NCBI RefSeq assembly: GCF_000151315.2
Contig: NW_011887292.1
Location: 1,463,684 to 1,527,683, forward strand
Reading direction: 5' to 3'
Length of the DNA: 64,000 nt
From: Capsaspora owczarzaki ATCC 30864
Lineage: Eukaryota; Opisthokonta; Filasterea
Position 1 is the first letter of the stretch. Every line of letters starts with the position of its first letter. This document shows positions 11,301 through 23,024 of this stretch, piece after piece. A model generated the notes under the pieces. It was given only the letters and a program-made list of their open reading frames with translations. It was not told where the DNA came from and searched no databases. The position numbers and the translations under genes were made by a program.

Positions 11301-13398
11301 CAAGGGTGTCACCGAAGCTCAGCTCCGTGAGTTTGAGACCACGTTCAACCACTTTGACCGCAACAAGTCTGGCACGCTGGACTATGCCGAGTTCCGCGGC
11401 TGCCTCATTGCTCAAGGCTACGATGTCCAACAGCCCAAGGACGGCGGTTCCGACGAGGCGTTCGAGAAGATCATCCAGCAGGTCGACTCCAACCGCGACG
11501 GCAACGTCAACAAGGAGGAGTACATTGACTTTATGATTCGCCGCGAGACCACCAATGCGACGAGCCAGGACGACATTGTTACTGCCTTCAAGCAGATGGC
11601 CGGCGATCAGCCGTTCGTCACCAAGCGTCAGATTACCGAGGGTCTTGGCGCAAAGACCGCCCAGTACTGCTTGCAACACATGAAGCCGTACCAGAACGAC
11701 TCTGAGAAGCTCGACTACCAGACCTTCATCGACCACATGTTCACCCAGTCGCAGGCCCGCAAGGAGCGACAGGACGAGGCTGATGCCTTTGCCAAGATCG
11801 AGAAGGAGTCTGATGCCAAGGAGGAGGCTTCGCGCCACGAGGACGCCCAGCGTCGCGAGCAGAGTGCCGCCGAGGTTGCTGCCAACCGTGACGGCCGCCA
11901 GAAGGCCCGCAAGGACGCCCGTGCGAACGAGCGCGTTGCTCGCTCCCAGAAGGAGGCCGAGCGCAAGGCTCGCCTTGACGCCGAGGCTGTGGCCAAGGCC
12001 GCCAAGGAGGAGGCCCAGCGTCAAGCCGCCGAGACACGCGCCCGCGAGGACCGTGAGCGCAAGGCACGCGAGGATGCCGAGCGCAAGGCCCGCGAGGAGC
12101 AGGAGAAGCGCGAGCGTGCAGAGCGCGAAGAAGCCGAGCGTGCTTTGAAGGCTGAGGCCGAGCGCAAGGCTCGCGAGCAGCGCGAGGAGGCTGAGCGCAA
12201 GGAGCGTGAGGACATTGAGCGCGTTGCCCGCGAGGCTGCCGAGCGCAAGGCCCAAGAGGAGGCAGAGCGCAAGGCCAAGGAAGAGGGCGAACGCAAGGCC
12301 AAGGAAGAGGCTGAGCGCGTTGCCCGTGAGGAGGCTGAGCGCAAGGCACGTGAAGAAGCCGAGCGTAAGGCCAAGGAAGAGGCTGATCGTCGTGCCCGTG
12401 AGGAGGCCGAGCGCAAGGCCAAGGAGGAGGCCGAGGCTCAGGCCCGCGAGGCCGAGGAGGCTCGCATCCGCGAGGAGCAGGAGCGCAAGGCCCAAGAGGA
12501 GGCTGAGCGCAAGGCCCAGGCTGAGGCCGAGGCGCTTGTCCAAGCCGAGAACGAGCGCAAGGCTCGTCAGGCCGAAACCGAGCGCAAGGCTGCCGAAGAG
12601 GCTGCTGCTCGCAAGGCTGCTGAGGAGGAGGCTGAGCGCCGCGCCCAGCAAGAGGAGGCGAATCGCCGTGCCCAGCTCGCTTCCGCGTCCAGCACTTCGA
12701 CGACCTCGGTCGAGTCGCCCAACGGCTCCGCGACCAACCTCGACAAGGCTGGCATTGCCTCGCCCGACAAGAAGGGCGCCGACAAGAAGGCTCTGAAGGA
12801 GGCCGACAAGAAGGCCAAGGCCGAGAAGGAGGAGGCCGACAAGAAGGCCAAGGCCGAGAAGGAAGAAGCCGACAAGAAGGCCAAGGCCGAAAAGAAGGAA
12901 GCCGACAAGAAGGCCAAGGCCGAGAAGGAGGAGGCCGACCGTCGCGCCAAGGAGGAGAAGAAGGCCAAGAAGGGTCGCGGCTCTGATGCTGCAGCTGTCC
13001 CCGCTGCCGCCGCCCCTGCCGAGTCGTCGTCGGCATCAACAAGCGAGTCGGCTGCAGAGCCCACCGCGTCCGCTGCTGGACCCCAGGCCACTGTTACCGT
13101 CAGTGAGCCCCAGGAGTCCTCGTCGTCCACGCCCGCCCCCGCCCCCGTTGTTGCCCCGCTGCCGACCAACCCCGATGGCTCTGTCGACTTTGCCAAGACC
13201 GATGACGAGCAGGTCCGTGCCGCTGCTCTGGCCGTCGTGACTGGCGACGACAAGAAGTCCAAGCGTCGCTCCATCAACCTCAACCTCTTCAAGGCCAAGA
13301 AGGAGGATGACGAGTCTGGTGCTGCTGCTGCTGCTGCTGCTTCCACCGATGCCGCTACACCCGAAAAGGACAAGAAGAAGGACAAGAAGAAGAAGTAA
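3904..13398 (+). CDS. Giant alpha-actinin/spectrin intermediate (CH-CH, ~16 spectrin repeats, EF hands)
   Basis: Probable actin-crosslinking cytoskeletal protein of 2,704 residues. Exon 1 is 3904-4005 (34 codons, ends AAG before GTACGA). Exon 2 is 5386-13398 after TTCTAG, phase 0. Order: two calponin-homology domains (about 14-120 and 128-235; [13 protein letters not shown] is typical); two repeats like alpha-actinin SR1-SR2 (about 245-480); about twelve spectrin-type repeats (480-1775) with recurring DELAWI, DEEESWV and ASTDYGK motifs; two repeats like alpha-actinin SR3-SR4 (1776-2010; [26 protein letters not shown]); then an alpha-actinin C-terminus with two canonical calcium loops ([12 protein letters not shown] and [12 protein letters not shown], about 2024-2080). 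A tail of about 550 residues follows: a charged AERKAREE coiled coil, [11 protein letters not shown] repeats, an Ala/Ser/Pro stretch and a Lys-rich end. Alpha-actinins normally have four repeats. No PH domain or plakin module is seen. Confidence 0.93.
5303..5335. repeat. (CT)n microsatellite in intron 1
   Basis: An uninterrupted CT dinucleotide run, about 33 nt, lies some 50 nt upstream of the intron-1 acceptor of the giant alpha-actinin gene. On the sense strand it would serve as an unusually long polypyrimidine tract. The rest of this 1,380-nt intron (4006-5385), the longest I could define, holds several A and T homopolymers at about 4288-4332, 4595-4620, 4850-4871 and 4988-5000. No coding region is recognised in it. 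Confidence 0.9.
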
Positions 13399-13761
13399 AA
13401 CACGAGCATCTTGGTTGAGATTGGTTGATTTTTTTTTTCCCCCGTTGGTCTTGTTTTGCTCCCAAGTGTACTTTGTTTCGTGGTGATTACTTTTTCTGTT
13501 TGTTTCTTTTTTCCCCCCTTGCATGTTTTTTGACTACCTGTATTTGTGGTTGTTTGCTTTTGTGCTTTTTTTTTGGTGGATGAGCTGTTTTGTTTTGAGT
13601 GATGCCGAAATGAAATTGATTTCTTCCCTGTTTGGTGTGTCCCAGTACAATTGGATCTTCTCTGTAGTGCTTAGTTGTCCACTCTACTACTTGCTTGTTG
13701 CCACAAAACCACATTGTGCGCGTGCACACTCACACACACAACACGCTTGGCAGTTTGGACA
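13399..13761. other. Gap between giant alpha-actinin and PPR-like gene
   Basis: This 363-nt T-rich stretch lies between two plus-strand genes. It must contain the alpha-actinin 3' UTR and the promoter of the next gene. A short CA run sits just before the next ATG. No coding region was seen. Confidence 0.5.
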
Positions 13762-16588
13762 ATGCTGACGCGAGGGTGGTCGTGGTCGTCACGACAATCC
13801 ACCCAATCCGCCGCTTGTCACTCCGAGCTGTTGACTGCTGTGCTTCACGCGCGACGCAATGCATCTCAGCCAGCTGACTGTCGGTGGATGTCGACTGCGG
13901 CGATCAAGCCATCCTCCTCGTCGTCGCGCAGGGCTGCGGCTGTGGATTCAGCTCCTGTCTTTGACGACCTGGGCGCAGTCCCGACCCGATCACCGCGCCA
14001 GGCTACACAACCAAGCAAGTCTCCCACGATGAGCACGTCGGATCGTCGCGAAGGTGGATCACCACCGCGGAACACGCATCGCCAAGACGCGCGGGAATCT
14101 CCTCGCGCCACCAACGCTCACCATGTGCCGCCGCTGCCACCTGCGTTCTCCAGTTCAAGTCATCCACGCAGGCAGACGGTGACACCGACGCGCGAGACTT
14201 TCAAGGAATTGCCAAAGCACGTGGCGCAGGCGACACTGGCCAAGTATGCAGCTCACAGTTCCACCAGCGACAACGACGCCCGCAACAACTGGCCACCGAC
14301 AAGCTTCCCCACCTCCATGGATGGAGAAGAAGTTGCAGAAGACCTCAGTCAACATTCCTCTCCGACAGACGTGGCAACTACTGCTTCGCCAAGTGCTCGC
14401 ATCTCGGAGAGGTTGGCCAAACTCGCCAAACAGCCGCCATCGTCACGACTGCGTGAAGAGTATGACAATCTGATTGCCGAGGCGGCAGACCATGCGCTCC
14501 CAAACCTTGCCTTCCGAATCCTCAACGCGATGAAAAAGCAACAGATGCCGCCAAGCGAGTATGCCTACTCGATGGCCATTTCGGCGCTTGGTGCGAGCAA
14601 CTCACCAGACATGCTCGCACGATCGTTGGCGCTTCATGGCGAAGCCCTGCAGCGGAAGCGGTACGATCGTCTTGTGCTTCGTGCAGCCATTTTGGTCTGT
14701 GGCAAGGCAAACCAGCCGCAAATTGCTGCACAACTGCTCAAAGAAGCCGTCTTGCATGACGCCTCCATTGCGGCCTCCGAAGTCATCGAGGTCGTAGCGT
14801 TGTCTGCCCGCTCTGGGGAGTTTGAACTTGCCCACAGCGTGCTGCAGTCATTTGCAAAGCCACATTACGCGCCGCATCTTTACGTGCTTTTGCGCGTGTT
14901 TTCCTCCAACGCCCAAGTGTGGCTGGCTCAACAGATCGATGAGATGCGGTAAGACGGACTCTCGGTTTTGGTGTGTTGTTGAGGTTGCTCTCTCTCGCTC
15001 TCTCTTCCACCCAAGTTTTGCTGTTGTCTCTGACTTGACCCATTCTTGCTCTCCTTCGGCCACGCCAAGCCTCGAGGACTTGTACACGCGACCAGCAGAT
15101 GCTCTGTTTGCCAAGTTAATATTAGCCCTCGAACAGCATCGACTCGTGCTCGAAGCGTTGGCACGCATTGCCGACACTTGCCTACCGCTCATTCGGTCGC
15201 TGTCTCTGCGCGTGCAGCTCGTCATGCTCGCCTCTTACATTCACACACAGTTGCCGATGGCCTTCATTCATCGCTGGATCTTGCATGTCACGGAGGCCAA
15301 GCTGAATGGCGCGCCACCGTCGTCGCTCCCGGCGGCAGACAAGCTCCCAGACGTGCTTCGCATGCCTGTCATTGCTGCAAGCGCTTTTCCCGAGTCCCCT
15401 CTTCCACCCATCGAGCCGCTGCTTCCTGCGCAAACTGACGGCCTTATTGCTGCGCTGGACGGAGAGCGGTCTCGTCAACTCAAGGACAAACTCGACCGCG
15501 ACGCGCTTCGTGCAGTGTCTGGGCATTGGACGGCGGCCAACATTTACTTCTCGGCCAACTACCCCAAGCTCAAGCGACTCGGAATCGCCCCGTTTGGGAC
15601 CATTTCTGCCGACCGACAAAGTCAGCTGCGTGCTGTCAAGCCCACAACTGCCGGCGCAATCGCCGTTGTGCTCGAGAGCCATCGCCGCAAGGTGCTGGCC
15701 CTGGCCCACCAAATCACCAAGGACCACTTTGCTGTCTTTGACCCGAAGAGTACGGTCGATGAAGCCGCCGAACTAGAGTTTGATCCGAATGCGTCTCGCG
15801 AAATCCTGGATGTCAGCACGATGAGCTGTTTGATTCAGGCTTGCGGCGCGCTCGGTGCGGTGGACGCGGCCATGAAGGCTTTCATTTTTGGCGAGAAGCT
15901 CCTTCAACGTCGACAGCCCTCCAGCATGGTTCGCATTCACCCGATCGAAGTGCAGCGTGTCGTACTGCGTGGCGCCATTGCGCGAGTCCTGGCAGACAAC
16001 CACCGCTATGCCCTCGTGCGACCCATTTTCCTGACTTGGATGTCTGAGTTTGATCCGAGTGCACGCCTTCCGTCCTACGCTGGCCCTCGCCTCGACTCTG
16101 CCTCGACCAGCACATCAGGCCTTCGGGCTCCGGTCCGCGCTGCCATCCGGTTTGCCTCCGACCTGGCGCAGGCACACAGCAATTTTGTCGCCAGCGCACC
16201 AGGAGTGCTGGTCGCGGCAGCCATTGAAGCCGCCGCTGCGACCAACGACTACTCGCTGGCTGGGCGTGCACTTCACCAGATGATTGTCCGTGATTTGCGA
16301 GTCCATCTGCAACCCGATGTTCAAACCGCCTTGTTTGTGCTCTTTTCAAAGTTTTTCGCCCTCAAGCCGCCAGGGCTCACCCGACCCAAGGTGACTGTGC
16401 AGCAAACCCTTGAATTGAGGCGCCTGGATGCCAATGCCGCCCTCCTCGCGTTTCAGCAGCACGTGCCTGCCGACAGCGGTCCGATCACCGACCTCGCAGC
16501 ACTGCCTCCTGCCAAGTTTGCCGGCATTTACTCGACCTTGATGACGCTTCGGCTCTTGGCTGAAGTTCCTGCCTCTGCCGCCCGGTGA
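13762..16588 (+). CDS. PPR-like, probably mitochondrial protein
   Basis: A 901-residue protein in two exons, 13762-14948 and 15070-16588. They are joined by a 121-nt intron with a GTAAGA donor and phase completing an Arg codon, giving DEMR then LEDLY. The N-terminus (MLTRGWSWSSRQS) is rich in Arg and Ser without acidic residues, like a mitochondrial presequence. A Ser/Pro/Thr-rich disordered region follows to about residue 210. From about residue 225 come helix pairs of pentatricopeptide type, for example LPNLAFRILNAMKKQQMPPS and NQPQIAAQLLKEAVLH, and further helical pairs run to the C-terminus. Established: PPR proteins are helical organelle RNA-binding proteins. Inference: this one acts in mitochondrial RNA metabolism. 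I cannot name an orthologue; repeat count and RNA target are not readable by eye. Confidence 0.75.
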
Positions 16589-16811
16589 ATGCCCGCCCTC
16601 CCCCAACCACCATCTCACCTGTCGTTTCGGCTCACGTTAACAAATGATACTGTACCATAGGCAAACTGGTTGACAATCTGAATACACCTACAACACAACA
16701 ACTCCTCATGATCATGATAGTCTTGTTCATCCTATTTCCATTCAGTCGGGGGGGTTTTTTTTTTGTGCGTTCTTGTTTGCATTTCGAGTCGGAGTTGGCA
16801 GTCGATTCTTG

Positions 16812-17268
16812 ATGGCGGGAAAGGGGAGCAAAGCGCAACACCATCACCATCAGCAGCAGCAGCAGCAACAGCAGCAATCCGCAGCGCAGCCCGCTGAGCC
16901 TGCTTCGTCCACTGTCTGCCCGCTCTTGCAGTCGACCGAGTCATTGCATGTCGCATACACCAAGCAAGTGGCTGCACTTGTCCCCAGCAGTGCAAAGGCC
17001 CATCCTCATGCTGATGCGTCGCTCCAGTTGACAAGCAGCCTCGTAACTAGACTCTGACCTCGATGCTCTTTTCCTACGAGTTTTTTTGTGACTCAGTTGA
17101 TCTGTTTATGTGTGTGTGTGTGTGTGTCGATGCAAACAGGCGCGACTGGTCGCTGAGCCGAGCCTGGCCGAGGGACTCCAGCCGCGCGAGCGATTGCTGG
17201 CGTTCGCTTGGCTCCAGCTGTGGTCGTCAGCACAGCAGCAGCAGCAGCGCCAGTCCGACCAACAGACA

Positions 17269-17313
<45 letters not shown>

Positions 17314-18864
17314 ACTGCGACCAACAAGACACCGGCGGCGACGACGGGAATGGCTGCGTACCAGTCGCCGCTCAACCCAGTGCCAGCGAGCTCCGACGAC
17401 AGCAGCAACAACCAGGCGCTGGCCGCGTTCGGACTGCTTCCAGTCGACCTGCTCAAGATCCATCTGGCACACGCGTACTTTTCGGACGACGCACTCGCAA
17501 CGCCGTTGGTCAAGGTCGCATGCGCGCTCATGCCCGAGTTGCTCGAGCCTCCGCTCGCTCAGCGCGCCCACGACGCAGCAGGTGCAGCTCGCGCCGTTCC
17601 GCCGTTGTCGGACGTTGAGACTCGGTTGCTGATTCTGCTGCTTGTGGACCAGGAGGCCGCGACCAAACACTCTGCCGAGCACATTCTGGCGCATGCTCCC
17701 ACTCTCTTGAGCGATTCTGCGCTGGCCGCACTGCTCACGGAGGATGCTCTGGATGAGTTGCGAGAGCGCGATTTGGCTGCTCAAGCAGCCGCGTTGTGGC
17801 ACATTGCTCCGTTGGTTCGGGCACAGGTTGCGGCTACCGTTGCAACCCGTGGGTCGGTTCTGCCACCAACCGCAATGGTCCCAGACGTTGTCCTTCCCCC
17901 CAGCCCCGCTGTGCTCAAAACAAAAGGCAGCGGCAAGCATCCAGCCAACTCGGCGACCGCTCTTGCATCCGGCGCTACTGAGCAACCTCCGAGTGCCGCA
18001 CAGAGCCTGTCCGAGACTCTTCTGCTGCGTGCAAAGTCGGGCAGTTTCGCCACGACCGCCCTGGCTCCGGCGTTTCTGCGTCCAGTTCCGCCCCTGCTCG
18101 CCTGCGATGACGACGAGCTTGTATGGTTGCATCCAGAAGATCAAGCGCACGAAGTGGAGTGGGACGAGCGCATGTGTGTGGACAATGCGAGCGTGGCCAA
18201 GCTTCGTGTTTTGATGAGTAAGGCGTCCACCGGCCCTTTGACGCTCCAGCAGCAGCAACAGGTCCTGTCCGAGCTGAGGACGCACCCAAAGTGTGTTTAC
18301 CTTCTCGGCCTGACACCTTCAAAGCTACCTGATCTCGTGCAACACAACCCGGATATTGCCCTTGAAGTGCTGCTGAAGCTCATGTCTTCAAGTCAGGCCA
18401 CAGACTACTTTTCTACCCTCGTGAACACAAAGATTACGCTTCACTCGATGGAGGTGGTCAATCGGCTCATCACCACTGTGGATCTTCCTGCTGCGTACAT
18501 TCACTTGTACATTTCCAATTGTATGCATCAGTGCGAGAACTTTCCCGACAAGAACTCCCAGCAGCATCACGTTCGACTTGTGAGTAGATGGTCACATTGG
18601 CGTCGTGTTTGTGTTTGATCAATGCGATGCGAGAGTGTCTAATCTTTTGACTTGCGCTTTGGACATGAATTTTTGGTGGTGTAGGTTTGCGTGTTTCTAG
18701 ACTCGCTCATCCGAAACAAGATTGTGGATGTGGCGGATATCTTTGTGCCCGTGCAAGCCTTCTGCATCGAGTTTAGCAAGGTTCGCGAAGCGGCTGGGTT
18801 ATTTCGTTTGCTCATGTTGATGGACCCGAAGCAGCAGCACAAGCCAAACCAGAGCGATTCGTAG
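16812..18864 (+). CDS. CNOT11: CCR4-NOT complex subunit 11
   Basis: Subunit of the CCR4-NOT deadenylase complex that shortens mRNA poly(A) tails. Three exons: 16812-17042, 17140-18579 and 18685-18864, all phase 0, with donors GTAACT and GTGAGT and acceptors AAACAG and GTGTAG; 616 residues. The C-terminal half gives the identity: [59 protein letters not shown], then [14 protein letters not shown] and [16 protein letters not shown], ending in [20 protein letters not shown]. The N-terminal half has a His/Gln run after the start and a polyalanine run of about 14 near residue 130, absent from the human protein. In animals the conserved C-terminal domain binds CNOT10. The acceptor of intron 1 follows a (TG)n run. 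Confidence 0.93.
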
Positions 18865-18936
18865 TCATGATGCTTTTCAACAACCCACAGTCAAATAATA
18901 CCTCACTTGTACTTTTTTTTGAATGCTCCATGAGGT

Positions 18937-21469
18937 TCAAATCCACTTGAAAAAGTTGCAACTCGCTTCGGGATTGTTTGTATGTCCCTTCGGTCGACCG
19001 CAGACGTAGAACTTGCGCCCAATGTTTTGAGCCGAACCGTTCTTGACGGTGCGCTCGACGCATGGCTCGCCATGGCCAGTGCAGCGAGGTGGTGGGGCTG
19101 GGCCACGCAGCATTTGCTTCCAAGCCGTTTTGGCGGCCGACTGTGTTGCGGCGGTAATAGCCGCGAGTTCGCTAGGCGTGAGGTCCGCCCCACAGTCACT
19201 CAGAGCAGCAGGCAAAGGAGAAGAGGATGAGCTGCGACTCGAAGCGTTTGATGGAGTGCTGACTAGGGAATTTTCAGGTTTGACGGAAGGAGGAGGAGGA
19301 GACGCTTTGAACGCAACTGGCGCCGCTGAGGTGGATTTGGCAGATCCAAAGAAGGCAGACAGCGACTTTTGCTTGGGTCCAGTGGGTGCAACAACGGACG
19401 GTGGCGTTGATGACGAGCGCGCTCGCTTTGGAGGAGGAGGAGGAGGAGGAAGAGGGACTTGAGGGGATGCAGGTCTCGTTGATTGGGATGCGAATGCCGA
19501 CACGGACTGAAGGTGCTGCGGCGGTTGAGGCGGGACAACGTCGGAAGGCTCCTCATCAGCGTCTGGGTGGGACCGCTTGGCGCGGTAGAACGACGTGAGC
19601 TGCACAGTCTTGCCGCCCATTCCGGGCAAGTAGCGAGCGCATAACTTTGGTGGATTGCGCTGCGGAATTGTAAGCCGTAGTGTTGGTGCAGCTGTAATGA
19701 CCACAGGACAGTGATCGGATCCAGGAAAGCGTGTCAGGTGGTAGCACCCGGAAATGTCTGGCAAAAGCGCTTGGTCGGTCACAATGTAGTCAATCCGTGT
19801 GCCATAGTTTGTTTCTCTAGCGCGCGTATCCACTCGCCAGCACGTATAACGCGACGACAGCAACGGGTGGAAATGGCGAAAGCAGTCAACGCGACCTTCA
19901 GCAAGAAAGGACTCCATCCAACGTCGAGAAGGATGGGCTTCAAAGTCGACAGATCCATCATCGGTGGTCTGCAAGTGACAGCGAGCACGAGTGTCAGGAA
20001 CGCGGGGAGGGAGGCAGAGGAGATTGGAGTCAGAGACTTTTTTTTGTGCCACTTTCTAAAACTCTAAAAACTAAGGGAGATGAAAGCACTTACATAGTTC
20101 TCGGGATCGCAATGATCAATGCGTCTGTGAGTCAAATTAAAATCGCCAGCAACAATCACGCACCTGATGGAGAAAAGCCAATGAGCCATCCCAGGTCCCT
20201 TTCTACACATCAAAACAAAAACCGCCAGAGATTTGCCCCTTACCGACCAGCAGTGCGGAGTGCGTTTACGCGCAACTGCAACACGCGATAAAACTCTTGC
20301 TTGAAAGTCATGCGCTCGCCTTCCGCCGAGTCGGCGCGAGGACAGTAGAGATTGAACAGCACAAAACGGTCGTGGTCAGTCACCACGCATCGGCCTTCCG
20401 AGTCCAAAGCATCCAGGACTGTTGGATCCATATCAGAGTAATCGGGCAATAGCCCGTCCGGTTTGATCACATCGCCAGTTTGCAATGGGACGGACGTGAC
20501 GGAGGCCGAACTAGGTTCGGGGGGTTTGACCACGCGACGGCCAGTCAATCCATCTTGCGCCGCAATGGGAGTTGCAATTCCTTTCTTGCAGTAAGTAACG
20601 ACGCCTGTGAGCAGCCCCTCCCCCCCCACCAACAGAAAGCGCCAAAAAGAACACCAGTCAGCCCAGTTGACGAAGGAGAACTGCATCATCCACCAGGACG
20701 CACCTGAGTAACCATCCTTGGCAATCGAGAACGAGAAGAATGCATCATAGCCGTCAACGAGTGCCATCTCTTCCGTGACTTGGGCGGCAGTGAGCTTGGT
20801 CTCTTGAAAGCACACAATGTCGGCCTGAAGCGCGTCAAGCAGCTGAAACAACAAGGACGATCGCTGCGAGCGCACAGGGCCAAAACCAGATGCCTGTGCT
20901 CCATCGAGCGAGCGCCCGAGTCCCAGCAAGCCAGGAGGCGAGGACGAGGCTGAGGCGGCCGGCAGAGTCGGAGTCGGTTGTTTCAAACTTGACTCGCTGC
21001 TGGGAGGCTGCGCCGGCCATCTGGCTGTTGTCTCGGACAGCGAGTCGCCCCCAATGGACTCGGGCACCCCGCTGGCATCAGTGGCATCAGTGGCATCAGC
21101 GGCGTCAGCGGCGTCGGCGCCGAGGCTCTGAGACTCGCCTTCACGCAAGTTCGTGCGCGGCACAACGAGTGAATGCTGGTCGGTCGGCGCGTCCGCCAAC
21201 GCCGCTTCCGCCAACGCCGCGCCGTTCAAGGACTGGACGGCCTCGCTGCCGTTGGCTGCAACTGCAAGCGATGAAGCCGGTCGTCCAAGGCCGGTCTGTT
21301 TCGGATCTGGCGCATCCAATCCCGACGCACCCAGCCCCGCTCCAGCAGCAGCAGCAGCAGCAGCACGCCGTTCTCGCAGAAAGCTGGTCAGCGCCGTGCG
21401 ACCTGTGACTGCACGCAGGCCATTGATGTTGAATGTCGCAATGAGCGGGCGCGGCTGCCCATCGGCCAT
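18937..21469 (-). CDS. APEX2: AP endonuclease 2 (APE2)
   Basis: Abasic-site endonuclease/3'-5' exonuclease of the ExoIII family, acting in base-excision repair and 3'-end resection. Four exons: 20704-21469, 20244-20604, 20094-20163 and 18937-19968, with GT-AG junctions and phases that join YSG to VVTYCKKG and AGR to CVIVAGDFN; 742 residues. Catalytic motifs: FNINGLRA (metal-site Asn), DIVCFQETKL (Glu), AGDFNLTHRRIDH (Asp/Asn) and GSDHCPV (His). A PCNA-binding PIP box, QKSLSAFF, and a C-terminal zf-GRF finger (CTGHGEPC to ASCNFFKW) are both hallmarks of APE2 rather than APE1. An insertion of about 170 low-complexity residues separates the first catalytic motif from the second. An in-frame upstream extension exists, but 21469 fits the family start. 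Confidence 0.93.
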
Positions 21470-23024
21470 GGTCTCGATCGCTGGCGGGCGTTTCGTTTTG
21501 TCTGTTTCTTTGCCAAAGAGGACTGAGCACCCTTTTTCGTTTTGGTTCAGAGTGAGTGAGCACCGGTGGGTACCAAAAGCCTGTCCAATGCCATCATCCC
21601 TGTCACCACCATCGCAGCAGCGGATTGTCAGACAAAGAGTCTCCAAGTTAAACAAGTCCTGGCTTTGCTCGGTTTCGTCCTCACCAGCACCACCAGTTGA
21701 AGTGACACCAACTTGATGAACAGTAGTATGCGACACGAGAGCAACAAAACACCCACAACCAACGCTTTGGTTTCATTCATTCCTCTATTGTCGTTCTATT
21801 GAATTCAATTGTAAAAGCAACAAGAGGTTTTTTTTTTTTTTTTTTTTTTTTTTGTTTTTTTTTTTTGTTCTTTCTCGGTTGTTTGCACCAAAACGCCCCC
21901 TCGCCTTTTTCCTCTTCCCCGCTGCGCCTTCGTCTCTCACCGCCCCCGCAGCGCCTCACAACCTTGGCTTCTCAAGATAAAGGCCTACACTTCCTCATCC
22001 TCTCCTTTCCCCGTGCGGCGTCAGGCTTGACCGTATTGCGCGTGCAAAGCTGTCATTCCGTCTTGCTTTTTTTTTTTTTTTTTTTTTTTTGGCCCTTTGG
22101 TGTGACACACGCTTCTGTGCATGACGGTCGAACTGCTCCGAGCACTGCAATTGAAAAGCTAACAAGAGCAATGGCGGGGCTTTCGAGAGCGGCGGTCGCG
22201 AGGGGCGGCAAAACGGGGACTTCAGCGAAGCGGTTTCCATCACACGAGTGTACGAGTCAGCCTGCTGCTCAAAGCCGACCTGACCCGACCGACTCTGGTG
22301 GCGGTGTCTCGCTCGTCCTGCAACCGTTTGAGCCATTTGAGCCGTGTGCATTTTGCTGCGTCGCTCGTCCAACCCTGCCCATCAGCAGTGCTCTTCGCTC
22401 TGGCGCTAAAACGAAGTTGAAAAAAAAAAAAAAAACTAACAAAAAAAAAAAAAAAAAAAGAAGACCGAAGAGCTCTTCTGTTGCGCTTGACTGGACTGCT
22501 CCCCGATTCCCCCCCCACGAGGCCCCTGACCAGACCAAGGGATGGGAACACATAGCGGATACAGCCAGACAAGCAGTGACGGGCGAGGGAGGGGGAAGCA
22601 GAAAGGAGCAGATTGCCATTCACGCCTATTTTTTTTTTTTTTTTTTTTGGTTTTTGTTGTCACTATTCTGCGCTTGTTCTCCGTCCGTCTGCGCCCCCAC
22701 ACCCTCTCCTCCTCTCCTCCTCTCCTCCATCGAAAGCACCACTTTTGCCCATTTCCCCGTCCATGTCACCAACGTCGCCCACACCCCCCCGGCCCAACAC
22801 CACCACTTCTCATCCCCCTTCCAGCAAACCGCGACCTTTCCTTTGAATTTTTTTTTTTTTCGCTCTCCAACTCATTGTTTGGAAACTGCTTTGGTGGTTT
22901 CGTTCGATCTTTGACTTTTGACCCCTTGTCTCTGCCACACAGTCATCACATCAAGCAACAAGAACAAAACAACCAACCCCCCCCCCCAACCTGGCTACTG
23001 CTCCAAAATTGCACCCCCCACAGA
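21470..23024. promoter_or_regulatory. Divergent intergenic region, APEX2 / Gln-rich gene
   Basis: This 1.55-kb gap separates two diverging genes. It contains long homopolymers (T at about 21829-21855, 22071-22090 and 22628-22648; A at about 22420-22459) that generate spurious phenylalanine- or lysine-rich open frames. A C run lies at about 22978-22988, shortly before the next ATG. No coding exon is recognised. The promoters of both genes should lie here. Confidence 0.5.

Noticed and set aside
5737-12651. A 2,304-codon open frame on the minus strand, antisense to the giant alpha-actinin
   Set aside because: It is a Leu/Val/Gly/Ala-rich mirror of strongly GC3-biased coding sequence that avoids the codons whose complement is a stop. 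It has no domain and no splice or promoter context, and the plus-strand protein is unmistakable.
18934-18944. GGTTCAAATCC, a match to the RNA polymerase III B box
   Set aside because: It lies in the last codons of APE2. No A box at the right distance and no cloverleaf could be drawn, so this is not a tRNA gene.
21799-22914. Plus-strand frame starting MNSIVKATRG with long phenylalanine runs
   Set aside because: It is held open by T homopolymers and C-rich text between divergent genes. No domain and no coding-like codon pattern.
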